Below, one piece after another: positions 34,524 through 45,012 of a stretch of 64,000 nt of DNA. The DNA comes from Pogostemon cablin (lineage: Eukaryota; Streptophyta; Magnoliopsida; Lamiales; Lamiaceae): positions 11,773,117 to 11,837,116 of the forward strand of contig CM043009.1 in the NCBI GenBank assembly GCA_023678885.1, in the 5' to 3' direction. The translations under genes were made by a program, and so were the position numbers. Below the pieces are notes generated by a model. That model ran no database searches. It was not told the origin of the DNA and saw nothing but the letters and a program-made list of their open reading frames with translations. Every line of letters begins with the position of its first letter. Within the stretch, counting starts at the first letter, position 1.

Positions 34524-36929
34524 ATCGTCGATCGATTGCCCTATAAACTTGATAATAAGATTAATCTTTAACGCGTCAATTTTCCAAAGATCCCCCTTTG
34601 CTATTTTTAGATCAGTCCCGTTGAAATTCCATAGTAGAGTCAGTCGGTTGGTCGGTCAGGTGGTCAGTTAATAGTTTCAACGTCTATCGAACCACATATC
34701 ATCGACTGATCACCCTGTAAACTTGATAATGAGATTAATTTTTAACGCGTTTATTTTCATAGGTCTCCCTCAACTATTTCTATATCAGTCGGGTAGTAAT
34801 TCTATAATAGGGTTAGTCGGTTAATTGGTCTTGTGATCGGTTAATAGTTTTAATGTCCACCGACCCACATATCATCGATCGATTGCCCTGTAATATTGAT
34901 AATTAGATCACATTTTATTGCGTCTATTTTTCAAAGGTTTTCCTTGGCAATTTCTAGATCAGTCGAGTAGGAGTTCTAATGTTTTTCCAAAGGTCTCCGT
35001 TTGCTATTTCTATATCGATCGAGTAGGAGTTCCATAGTAGGGTTAGACGGTTGGTCGGTCTGGTAGTCGGTAAATAGATTCAATATCTACCGACCCACAT
35101 ATCATCGACCTATCACCCTGTAAACTTGATAATGAGATTTTTTTATCGCGTCTATTTTTCAAAGGTCCCCCTTTACTATTTCTAGATCTGTCGGGTAGGA
35201 GTTCTAGAGTAGGGTTGGTCGGTTAACGTTATTACTTTTTATCGTGTCTATTTTCCAAAGCTTCCCCTTAGCTATTTCTATATCAGACGTGTAGGAATTC
35301 CAAAGTAGGGTCAGTAAGGTGATCGGTTAATAGTCCAACATCTTCCGACCCATATATTATCGACCGATCGCCATGTAAATTTGATAATGAGATTAATTTT
35401 TAACACGTCTATTTTCAAAAGGTCCCCCTTCGCTATTTTTAGATCAGTCGGTTAGGAATTCCACAGTAGGGTCGATCAGGTGGTTAGTTGATAATTCTAA
35501 TGTCTACCGACCCACATATCATCGACCGATCGCCCTATAAATTTGATAATAAGATTAATTTTTAATGCATCTATTTTCTAAAGATCTCCCTCTTCTATTT
35601 CTATATCAGACGGGTAGCAATTTTACAATAATGTTGGTCGATTGGTCGGTCTGGTGGTATGCTAATAGTTCCAATGTCTATCGACCACATATCATCGACT
35701 GATTGCATTGTAAACTTGATGATGATATCACATTTTATCATGTCTATTTTTCAAAGGTCTCTCTTTGCTATTTCTAGATCAGTAAGGTAGGAGTTCTATA
35801 GTTTTTCCAAAGGTCACTGTTTGCTATTTCTAGATCAGTTGGGTAGGAGTTCCACAGTATGGTTTGTCGGTCTGATAATCGATGAATAGTTCCAATATGT
35901 ACCAACTCATATATCATTGAAAGATTGCTCTGTAAACAAGATAATGAGATTAATTCGTATCGCGTCTATTTTCCAAAGGTCCCCTTTGCTATTTCTAGAT
36001 CTGTTTGGTAGGAATTCTATAGTAGGGTTGGTCGGTTAACGATATTATTTTTTATCGCGTCTATTTTCCAAAGGTTCCCATTTTCAATTTCTAAATCAGT
36101 TGAGTAGGAGTTCCATAGTAGGGTCGATCGGTTGGTTGGTCAGGTGATTGGTAATAGTTCTAACGTCTACTGTCCCACATATCATCGATCGATCGCCCTA
36201 TAAAATTGATAATGAGATTAATTTTTAATGTGTTTTCCAAAGAATCCTCTTTGCTATTTTTAGAATAGTCGGGTAGGAGTTCTATAGTAAAGCCTATCAG
36301 TTAATGGTCAGGTGCTAGGTTAATAGTTCCAACGTCTACCGACCAACATATCATCGACCGATCGCCCTGTAAACTTGATAATGAGATTAATTTTCAATGC
36401 GTCTATTTTCCAAATGTCTTCCTCTGCTATTTCTATATCAGTCGGGTAGCAATTCTATAGTAGTGTTGGTTGGTTGGTTTTTCTGGTGCTCGGTTAATAG
36501 TTCCAATATCTACCGACCCACATATTATCTATCGATTGCCCTGTAAACTTGATAATGAAATTAAATTTTATCACGTCTATTTTTCAAAGGTCTCCCTATG
36601 CTATTTCTAAATATGTCGATTAGGAGTTCTACAGTTTTTCCAAAGGTCTCCCTTATCTATTTTTAGATCAGTCGGGCAGGAGTTCTATAGTAAGGTTGGT
36701 CAGTAAACGAGATTACTTTTTATTGTATTTATTTTCCAAAGGTCCCCATTTTTTATTTCTAGATCAGTCGGGTAGGAGTTCTATAGTAGGGTTAGTCGGT
36801 TAACGAGAATACTTTTTATCGTGTCTATTTTCCAAAGGTCCCTCTTTGCTATTTCTAGATTAGTCATGTGGGAGTTCCACAGTAGGGTCGATAGATTGGT
36901 AGATCAAGTGGTCTATTAATAGTTAAAAC
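34524..36929 (+). repeat. 174-bp satellite array, block 3a
   Basis: Same monomer family and orientation as block 1, starting mid-monomer at ATCGTCGATCGATTGCC. It contains 56-bp deletion types near 34981, 35805 and 36625, and 96-bp types near 35220, 36018, 36710 and 36800. It ends in the left target duplication (36922-36929) of the hAT-like element. Confidence 0.94.
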
Positions 36930-37731
36930 CAGTGTTCTTAAAATCAGACCGGACAGACCAATTGAACCATTTCAACAGAGAATCGAGCCGGGAACCGTAC
37001 CGAAAGCACCCCCATAATTGCTTTTGCGGTTAAATTGGAAAAATGGTTGAATTAGGAGAATGAGATAACCAGAATCAGCCGGTTCGGTATAATAAATAAA
37101 AATTAAAACAATGAGATAAGCTATTGTGTACTCCTGTATTATCTCATTCAAGAAATTCAAAATTGAAACCTCTTCAATCCCAATATGTAGAAATTATTTA
37201 GTTATTACACTCAACTTATTGTTGCAAACTACAATTTGAGAGTAAGAGAAACAATAAAAAATAAAAAATGAAAAGGTTGCTCGGATACATCAAGCGATCG
37301 AACCTCAAGCCATCGGATCCCTACAAAATTTTAGACCATCGTGCCATACAAACATCTTCGGCTCTGGTAAGGGAGAAAAAGTATAAGAGAACTTTGCTAA
37401 GTGAGAGAGAAAATGAGAAATTGATAGCGTTGTAGAGAGAGAAATAGAAAGAGGGTGCGGCCGCAGACTGCTGATTATGGAAGACAACCCTACTTCTATT
37501 TATTTTAATACTCTTAATTTGATTGGGCCTATAAAACAAGTGTCTGAGTTTGGGTTTGGGGTTTGGGTTTTGGGTTATTCATGTTTATATAAAAACTTAT
37601 TTATTATATTATATTTTAATAATAGTGTTAAAATATTTTTAAAAAATATAAAATTCCAGTTGAACAATCTGGTTGAACTTCGAACCATTGCCTTCACCGG
37701 TTTGGCCTCCTGTCTGATTTTTTAATCACTG
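36930..37731. mobile_element. Non-autonomous hAT-like DNA transposon, 802 bp
   Basis: Imperfect terminal inverted repeats start CAGTGTTCTTAAAATCAGAC on the left and CAGTGATTAAAAAATCAGAC on the right (read inward). They are flanked by 8-bp duplications GTTAAAAC (36922-36929) and GTTCAAAC (37732-37739), one mismatch apart. Both belong to the interrupted satellite monomer (AGTTCCAACGTCTACCGAC). CAGTG ends with 8-bp duplications are typical of the hAT superfamily. No transposase-like frame is present, so it depends on another element. The interior holds GCGGCCGC (about 37457) and a run of TTTGGG-like units at 37551-37577. Confidence 0.82.
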
Positions 37732-39556
37732 GTTCAAACGTTAACCGACCCAAATATCATCGACCGATCGCCCTGTAAACTTGATAATGACATTAATTTT
37801 TAACACGTCTATTTATCAAAGGTCTCCCTCTACTATTTCTAGATCAGTCAGGTAGCAATTCTATGATAAGGTTTGTCGGTCTGGTGGTCGGTTAATAGTT
37901 CCAATATCTACCGACCCACATATCATCGATCGATCGTCCTGTAACTTGATAATGAGATCACATTTTATTGCTTCTATTTTTCAAAGCTCTCCCTTTGCTA
38001 TTTCAAGATCAATAAGGTCAGAGTTCTACAGTTTTCCCAAAGGTCCCCGTTTGCTATTTCTAGATCAGTCGGGTAGGAGTTCCATAGTAGGGTTGGTCGA
38101 TTGGTCGGTCTGGTAGTCAGTGAATTATTCCAATATCTACCGATCCTCATATCATCGACGATCACCCTGTAAACTTGATAATGAGATTACTTTTTATCGC
38201 ATCTATTTTAAAAAGGTCCCCCATTGCTATTTCTAGATCAGTCGGGTAGGAATTATACAGTAGGATTTGTCGGTTAACGAGATTACTTTTCATCGTGTAT
38301 ATTTTCCAAAGTCCCCCTTTGCCATTTCTAGATCAGTCGGGTAGGAGTTCCACAACAAAGTCGATCGGTTGGTCGATTAAGTAGTCGGTTAACAGTTCCA
38401 ACATCTATCGACCCACATATCATCAACCGATCTCTCTATAAACTTGATAATGAGATTAATTTTAAGGCATCTATTTTCCAAAGGCCCCCCTTTGCTATTT
38501 TTAGATCAGTTCGGTAAGAGTTCCAGAGTAGTGTCGGTCGATTGGTCGGTCAGTTGGTAGGTTAATAGTTCCAACGTCTACCGACCCATATATCATCGAC
38601 CGATCGCCCTGTAAACTTGATAATAAGATTAATTTTTAGCGCGTCTATTTTCCCAAGGTCTACCTTTGCTGTTTTTGTATCATTCGGGTAGCAATTCTAT
38701 AGTAGGGTTGGTCGGTTGGTCGATCTGGTGGTCGGTTAATAGTTTCAATATCTACTGATCCACATATCATCCACCGATCTCCTTGAAAATATATTAATGA
38801 GATCATATTTTATCGCCTCTATTTTTCAATAATCTACCTTTGATCGGTAAAGTAGGAGTTCTACATATTTTCAAATAAGTCCTCGCTTGCTATTTCTAGA
38901 TCATTCGGGTAGGAGTTTCACAGTAGGGTTGGTCGATTAGTCAGTCTGGTGGTTGGTGAATAGTTCCAATATCTACCGACCCACATATCATAAACTAATC
39001 ACCTTGTAAACTTGATAATGAGATTACTTTTTATTGCATCTATTTTCTAAAGGTCTCCCTTTACTATTTCTAGATCAGTCGTGCAGGAGTTCTACAATAG
39101 GGTTTGTCGATTAACGAGATTACTTTTTACCGCGTCTATTTTCAAAAGGTCCCCCTTTGCTATTTCTAGATCAGTCGGGTAGGAGTTCCATAGTAGGATC
39201 AGTCTGTTGGTCGGTCAGGTGGTCGGTTAATAGTTCTATTTTCTATCTACGCACATATCATCGACCGATCGCCCTATAAATTTGATAACGAGATTAATTT
39301 TAAATGCGTCTATTTTTCAAATGTCCCACTTTGCTATTTTTAGATCAGTCTGGCAAGATTTTCACAGTAGGGTTGGTTAGGTGGTAGGTTAACAACGTCC
39401 ACCGACCAACATATCATCGACCGATCACCCTGTAAACTTGATAATGAGATTAATTTTTAACGCATCTATTTTCCAAAGGTCTCCCACTTCTATTTCTATA
39501 TCAGTTGGGTAGCTATTCTACAGTAGGGTTGGTCGGTATGGTGGTCGGTTAATAGT
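37732..39556 (+). repeat. 174-bp satellite array, block 3b
   Basis: Continues block 3a after the hAT-like insertion. The first eight bases are the right target duplication. It contains 56-bp types near 38035 and 38860, and 96-bp types near 38275 and 39110. It ends at GGTTAATAGT where a copia LTR head begins. Confidence 0.94.
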
Positions 39557-39982
39557 TGTTGGATTGTATACTAAAAGTTTAGCTTTTGTATGAACAATGT
39601 TATAACAATTTATTTGAAATGAGAATCATATGATCAAATTATTGCATCTTATAATTTATTTATATGAATGATGCAATAGTCCATTTACTTTATACTGTAG
39701 ATAATATGTTGTGCGACAATACGCAAAAGATCATATTATTGGTTTCCTTATAAAGTATTAAAAGATGCTCACAACCGAGATAGACGGGGACTCTCTATCA
39801 GGATGGTTGTAGTGTGATTTGGTATTAGCTTTTCATGGCTATAGAATCACATTAGTGCACTTTGTGTGTATTGAGCAGAACCTTTGAGATCATTCGATTT
39901 ATACTGACTTATAGGAGAACTTGATCTCAGTTATTATTGATGTTCGTGCTCTTAATCCCTATACAATAACCTCGACACGTAA
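39557..39982 (+). repeat. Truncated copia-type LTR, 5' 426 bp
   Basis: Starts TGTTGGATTGTATAC and follows the family LTR as far as ACCTCGACACGTAA, then stops at a non-LTR sequence. The rest of the LTR and the element body are missing. Its junction with the satellite on the left is clean, so it marks an insertion whose remainder was deleted or replaced by the AT-rich block. Confidence 0.88.
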
Positions 39983-39991
39983 ATTAAAATA

Positions 39992-40218
39992 CTCCCTCCG
40001 TCCACCACAATTGGTGTCATTTGCTTTTCGGCACGTGAATTAAGGAGTATTATTTATTTATTGTTTAGTGGGTAATTACATTAGTGGAGGTATGAGTCCC
40101 ATTTTTTAGTTGTATTAATGGGTGTGTGTGGGTCCCATATATTAAAAAAGAAAATAAGAACCTTGGGGGCGGACGCTCAAAATGGAAAAATGGGACTCTT
40201 TGGAGCAGACAGGGGGAG
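39992..40218. mobile_element. Stowaway-type MITE (1)
   Basis: 227 bp with inverted ends CTCCCTCCGTCC (left) and CTCCCCCTGTCT (right, read inward), flanked by TA on both sides (39990-39991 and 40219-40220). This terminus and target preference are characteristic of Stowaway MITEs of the Tc1/mariner superfamily. Non-coding. Confidence 0.88.
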
Positions 40219-40220
40219 TA

Positions 40221-40620
40221 TTCAAAATTAATAAGATATAAATATTCTAATAATTAAGATTTTATATTGTGTTCGGTTGTAGTACCCGAAAGATGTATTC
40301 GATTTCATATTGTGTTCGGTTGAAATACCCGAACAATATAGTGTATTTGATAGGAATATCTGAAAGATGTATTCAGTTGAGAAATTTAATGGTCCTTGAG
40401 GGATGGTGATAACACTTTCACTATGAATTGTTATCACTTTTATTATAAAATTTTATCAACTAATTTTCATTTATATTATAAATTATTTATAATATTATCA
40501 CTTTTCGTTAATTGAGTATCACTTTTTATTATAGAAATTATTACTTTTTATACTTATGACATAAGCCCTCACCTGAGATGATCTTAAACCCTAAATTTTT
40601 TGTGTGTGTGTATCTATATA
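40221..40620. other. Spacer with a 45-bp tandem repeat
   Basis: Two and a part copies of a unit of about 45 bp at 40259-40380 (ATATTGTGTTCGGTTG, ATACCCGAA, AAGATGTATTC). The rest is AT-rich with several TTATCACTTTT phrases. No gene is seen. Confidence 0.6.
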
Positions 40621-40622
40621 TA

Positions 40623-40855
40623 CTCCTTCCGTCCCTTGAAACGTAACTATTTTCTTTTTGTACGTGGATTAATGAGTATAATAATTTAATGTATTTTGAT
40701 GTGAGAGAAATAATATTTTAAAGTGTAGTGGGTAGTTGTATAAGTGTCGAATGTGGGGCCATGAGAGGTCACATCAATGTAAAATGGAAATAGATTCTTT
40801 GTAATGCGACGGACCAAAATGGCAAAATAGATACGTATCAAGGGGACAGAGGGAG
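40623..40855. mobile_element. Stowaway-type MITE (2)
   Basis: 233 bp. Left end CTCCTTCCGTCCCTTGAAAC, right end read inward CTCCCTCTGTCCCCTTGATA, flanked by TA at 40621-40622 and 40856-40857. Non-coding; a different subfamily from the MITE at 39992. Confidence 0.88.
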
Positions 40856-41049
40856 TATATATAAATGGTGTACCCATGGGTATTGAGGTATTATCAGTAC
40901 CCTTTCCAAACCCTAATGAGATTTTTCACAACTATTTGTATCCGTCCCAAATCCCGTTTACAACTATCTATATCCGCCCTATTAAGATTTGAATAAAACG
41001 AGTACTTGAAAATGTCCATCTCATTACCATCCCTAACTATTATCGTTTA
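40856..41049. other. Spacer between MITEs
   Basis: AT-rich single-copy-looking sequence with no recognisable feature apart from the left target duplication of the next MITE (TATCGTTTA, 41041-41049). Confidence 0.5.
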
Positions 41050-41333
41050 GAGACACTCTCTTGTGAGACAGATTATTTGGGAGACGGGTGTGAGACGGGT
41101 CGATCCATCACTAACGTATGTTTATTGTAGAAATAAAGTATGATTTTTTGTAGTTAAAGTATGTCAATAATAAATTATATTATAACACGCTGAAATCATA
41201 CTTTAATGCATAATCTAGCATACTTTAGAAAACATACTTTAACCATTAAACATACATTATCTAAATAATAGACATACTTTAACATGTCTCACAAACCGTC
41301 TCATGTAAATAGCGTCCCACAAGAGAATTTGTC
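41050..41333. mobile_element. MITE with long inverted ends, Mutator-like
   Basis: 284 bp. The left end GAGACACTCTCTTGTGAGAC pairs with the right end read inward GACAAATTCTCTTGTGGGAC, and similarity continues for about 50 bp (GAGACGG-type phrases). Flanks TATCGTTTA (41041-41049) and TATCGTTAA (41334-41342) form a 9-bp duplication with one mismatch, which favours a Mutator-like origin. Non-coding, with subterminal AGTATG/CATACT repeats. Confidence 0.72.
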
Positions 41334-41342
41334 TATCGTTAA

Positions 41343-42176
41343 ATTAATAAATGCATATAACAATTATAAATTTTTGAATACTTAAGGATAAAATATTAAA
41401 TATAATAAAATAAATAATTAACGATAAAAAAATTATGAAAATTAATTAATATTAAACTAAAATTTATTTTTTTCATGAAATTCCTAATTTAGGATTTTAT
41501 AATTAACTAAATTTATTAAACTTAAAAATTCTAAGGATAAATAGATGAAATATATTAAATAATTTCTTATTGCTTCTAAAAATATTTTATTTATTAATAT
41601 ATTTTATTAAAGAATATTTTAAAATATAGAAATTTTTATTAAACTTAAGAATCTATTTCTCCAATCATATATTATTGGTATTATGATTTCAAATTAAAGA
41701 TCATGAAAAGACAATTAATTTGATATAATTTTTATATATAAATCCTATTTAAAAATTAAAAATTAAAAACACTTAAAGTTTTAGGTAAATTTTTTAAATA
41801 AAATAAAGAAAAATGAAATATTTTGACTGGTTGTTTAAAATAAAGTAACTTTATTACCTTCTCTTCTGATCAAGTTTATCATCAAAAAAAATCTATAAAA
41901 ATGACACATCATGCCAAAATTTTTTCCATGATGCCACCTAATAAATGTAAAACCCTCCTTTAGTTTATATATTAAATATTTAATAAAAAATATTATTATT
42001 TTTTTACTGTTGTAAAAATTACCCCCTAAATATATATAATCATGAGATGTTGTGCAAGTGAGATGGATTGTAAGATGCACAATCCAAATTTATGATTTTA
42101 TTCACTATTTAATTTATTAATATATTTTTATTTATTAATTTACATAGTTAAACATGAAATATTAAAAAATTTTGGG
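41343..42176. other. AT-rich intergenic stretch
   Basis: Very AT-rich DNA with homopolymer A and T runs. The 81-codon minus-strand frame at 41835-42080 has no recognisable domain and is not called. Nothing else is seen. Confidence 0.5.
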
Positions 42177-42425
42177 CAATCATGTGTGAGACTGTCTCAT
42201 GGTAAGACCATTTTATACTTTCGTAATTAGTAATTACTTTTTATTAAAAATTTAATTACTTTTTTTTAATATTATCACTTTTTATTTATACTATAAATTA
42301 TTCATGGAACAGTTCACTAAACTATTATCATACTTCGCCAATTAAGTATTACATTTGCATTAAAATATTATAACTTTTTATCTGTTTTATGAAAATCATT
42401 TAGTGAAACAGTCGCACACAAGTGT
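42177..42425. mobile_element. Probable MITE, diverged
   Basis: The left end CAATCATGTGTGAGACTGTC resembles the right end read inward AAACACTTGTGTGCGACTGT, about 250 bp apart, with AT-rich non-coding sequence between. TTTGGGC and TTTGGC flank it, too short and inexact to count as a target duplication. Superfamily unknown. Confidence 0.45.
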
Positions 42426-43270
42426 TTGGCTAAACTCTGATCGAACTTTTAAATATTTTAACATATTTTTCAAAAATATACACATGGATGTGAAGTCACT
42501 ATAAATATTTATTACTATGTAAATTTTGAAATAAAAATAAAGAATTGTTTGAGGATAAACGAAAAAATTTATATCCTAAAAGTTATATCAAATTGGAATT
42601 GCTCTTATATGTTGGTTAGAAATGTGATGAAGTACAATACAATTTGTTAATTAAAATATACTCCATCGTTACATTTAAATAACTACATCGTTTGAAGATT
42701 AAGGAATATAATATTTTAATCTGTAGTGAGTTGGTAAAAGTATAATATTTTAATGTACAATACATAATTCTACCAATATTGTATATTGACCCCATAAAAT
42801 GTAATAATTATTTTGTGTGGATCTTATTCTCAAAAAGGAAAGTGTAACTCTTTTAGTGAGACGCTTTAATTAGTAAAAGGTAATAATTCCCTTTTATTTA
42901 TAATCATATTTGTGACAATAAAAATAAAAATTGGTAAATAATTATATTTGTAAAAATAAAAATAAAAATTAAGTTTGTGTCCATGGACAAGTACATAAGA
43001 GTATTATGAATTTATATGATCTGATCTAATCACTTTAGGTCCGTCAACAATTAAATAAAAAAATATCATCAGAAAAAGAAAATTGATAATAAAAAAATTT
43101 CTTATTATCAAATTCACAAAGATATCCTACTCATCACCTCAAAATTAAATGTTAGAAAGTAAAATATCTCACATTCGCCTACAATATGCCAAGTGCTTAA
43201 TTAAGTTTGAGAGATAAAATAATACCATAACAAACGAGTAAAAATAAATTAAGAAATAAAAAATAATTAG
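42426..43270. other. AT-rich intergenic stretch
   Basis: Contains a degenerate ACTCCATCGTTACATTTAAA start at 42659 that may be an old Stowaway end without a clear partner, and a duplicated AAAAATAAAAATTGG-type phrase near 42910-42970. No gene is seen. Confidence 0.45.
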
Positions 43271-43592
43271 ATAACAAGCAGTAAACGTTCCGAAGCGGTT
43301 ATAACTCGTCACATCCTCTAAGGTCCTTCACAGCATGGTTAAGAAAAATGAAGGCGCGGGTGATAGTTCCGAAAAAATTTTTGAACGGGTTATTTTTTTA
43401 GATTTGAGGTTAGAATTCCCTTTCATTTCATGTGAAGAAGCCCTAGATTAGTGGAAATCCAAATTATAGTTCATGTGGCTGAACACCACCTATACCTAGT
43501 TGATTGTAGGGAGGATGCTTCACAAATTGATGAGTTTGATCGATTAAGATATTAGGGTATCAATTACCGTATTTTTTCAATGCCAGATTATT

Positions 43593-43826
43593 ATGCTGAC
43601 CTTTAATTCAATCCTCTGTTTACTGCAAGATTGCTTTGAGAAATCGGCGGCTAAAAGACCGTCAGGCCCAGGGTATACTGCGTTTGAAGGCTCTGGTCGG
43701 AGTTTGCCCAGAACGATCAATAAAATATCGAACCCACCCAATTACTATTCAATTACCTTTTTTATTTTATTTTATTATGTAATTAATTCATCAAAGTCAT
43801 CAGTTTCTTATTATCCTTTTTGGTAA
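43593..43826 (+). pseudogene. Possible gene fragment with an FxGxGxxL motif
   Basis: The 77-codon frame contains SGPGYTAFEGSGRSL. FEGSGRSL matches the short FxGxGxxL pattern of SHP boxes, which bind the AAA ATPase Cdc48/p97 in cofactors such as Ufd1 and p47. After about residue 45 the frame runs into AT-rich sequence that looks non-coding. The motif is short and could be chance; I do not assign a function. Confidence 0.2.
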
Positions 43827-44744
43827 AACTTTACATAGTATGAGCATTTAACAACCTTGTGGAAATAGCTCATTTTCAACTAGGGTGCTTGTGGGATCTG
43901 AATTCCATGTGCTGATTTTGTATCATAGGAATTATCTTTAAGCCTACTGACTATTTCAATTTATAGTAGATTTGTTAAAACCATCAATTTCAGGAATATC
44001 TGACAATTAGATAATTCATTATTTCCTTTAACTTGGCTTTCGCTTGATTCTTTAATTTACATGACTGAAGAACATAAGAAAGCATATTCCCTAAGAACTT
44101 AGTGCATATTTCAATCGTATTGAGTGTAGAGAAAAATCGTATGCTACATTGGTCTATTTTCTAATAATAAATTGTATGCAGCATAATTTTTGAGACTGTC
44201 ATAGCCAAAATACCATATAGTCACCAGAACATTACATAAATGAGAAAGTGAAGATCAGATTACAATTCAAATATTTTATTAGCATTTGCTTCTTCACCAT
44301 GTAATCAAACTTAAATTTTGTTCTTCAAAGTTAAGTTTGGGTATCCCTTCTCTCTCACAATTAGTTTCTTATTTTTTTCCTTCACTTTGCAATAGGATTC
44401 TTTCCACGTTTAGTCGGGATTTTCCTCAAATCTGATAGGGAAGCACTTTTGAATATATTTTGAATAAGGGTTCCTAAATATTTTTATCCAAGAATGCCCG
44501 TCTTGCTATATTATATTATATCAGGTTCTTATTGCAGGGTAGGAGCTTGACCTTCTTAATTACAGCTTCTAACATTATCTTATCTTACAAGTGAATTGTT
44601 TGCAGAAGAGGTAACCACACTTTATTCCGTTGGACTTACTAATCATATTCATGTGTAGTTTGTGTTATATAGTTGAGGTGCGACTCACATTTGTGTGATT
44701 AATAGAAATATGTTAGATTTATCATCTAAATATTATTGCTGCTA

Positions 44745-45012
44745 TAATTTGAATGAATAAGTAATAAATTTGCTTGAGTGTCTTCGTTGTTTTTCATGTA
44801 TCACACTACTGTGGTATGTCACAGAAAATAACAGAAATTTACAACAGAATCAGTAATAAATCTGTTATTATAAGGCTTTTATATCCGTGTTTGAGTGTCT
44901 TCGCTATATTTGTGTGAAAATAATTGAAATTTATAACAGATATCAGTAATAAATATGTCATTATAAGGCTTTTATAGCTCTGATTGACTGCCTTTGCTAT
45001 TTTTCAGGGATG
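44745..45012 (+). repeat. Tandem repeat of about 115 bp, about two and a half copies
   Basis: Copies share TTGAGTGTCTTCG, TAACAGA, CAGTAATAAAT and TTATAAGGCTTTTATA. They occur near 44757, 44889 and, in part, 44971. Non-coding. Confidence 0.7.

Noticed and set aside
37540..37580. Interstitial telomere repeat
   Set aside because: The units are irregular (GGGTTTGGGG, GGGTTTTGGG) and only a few copies long, so not a true TTTAGGG array.
40440..43270. tRNA or other small RNA genes in AT-rich spacers
   Set aside because: No cloverleaf with A and B box sequences could be found by eye.
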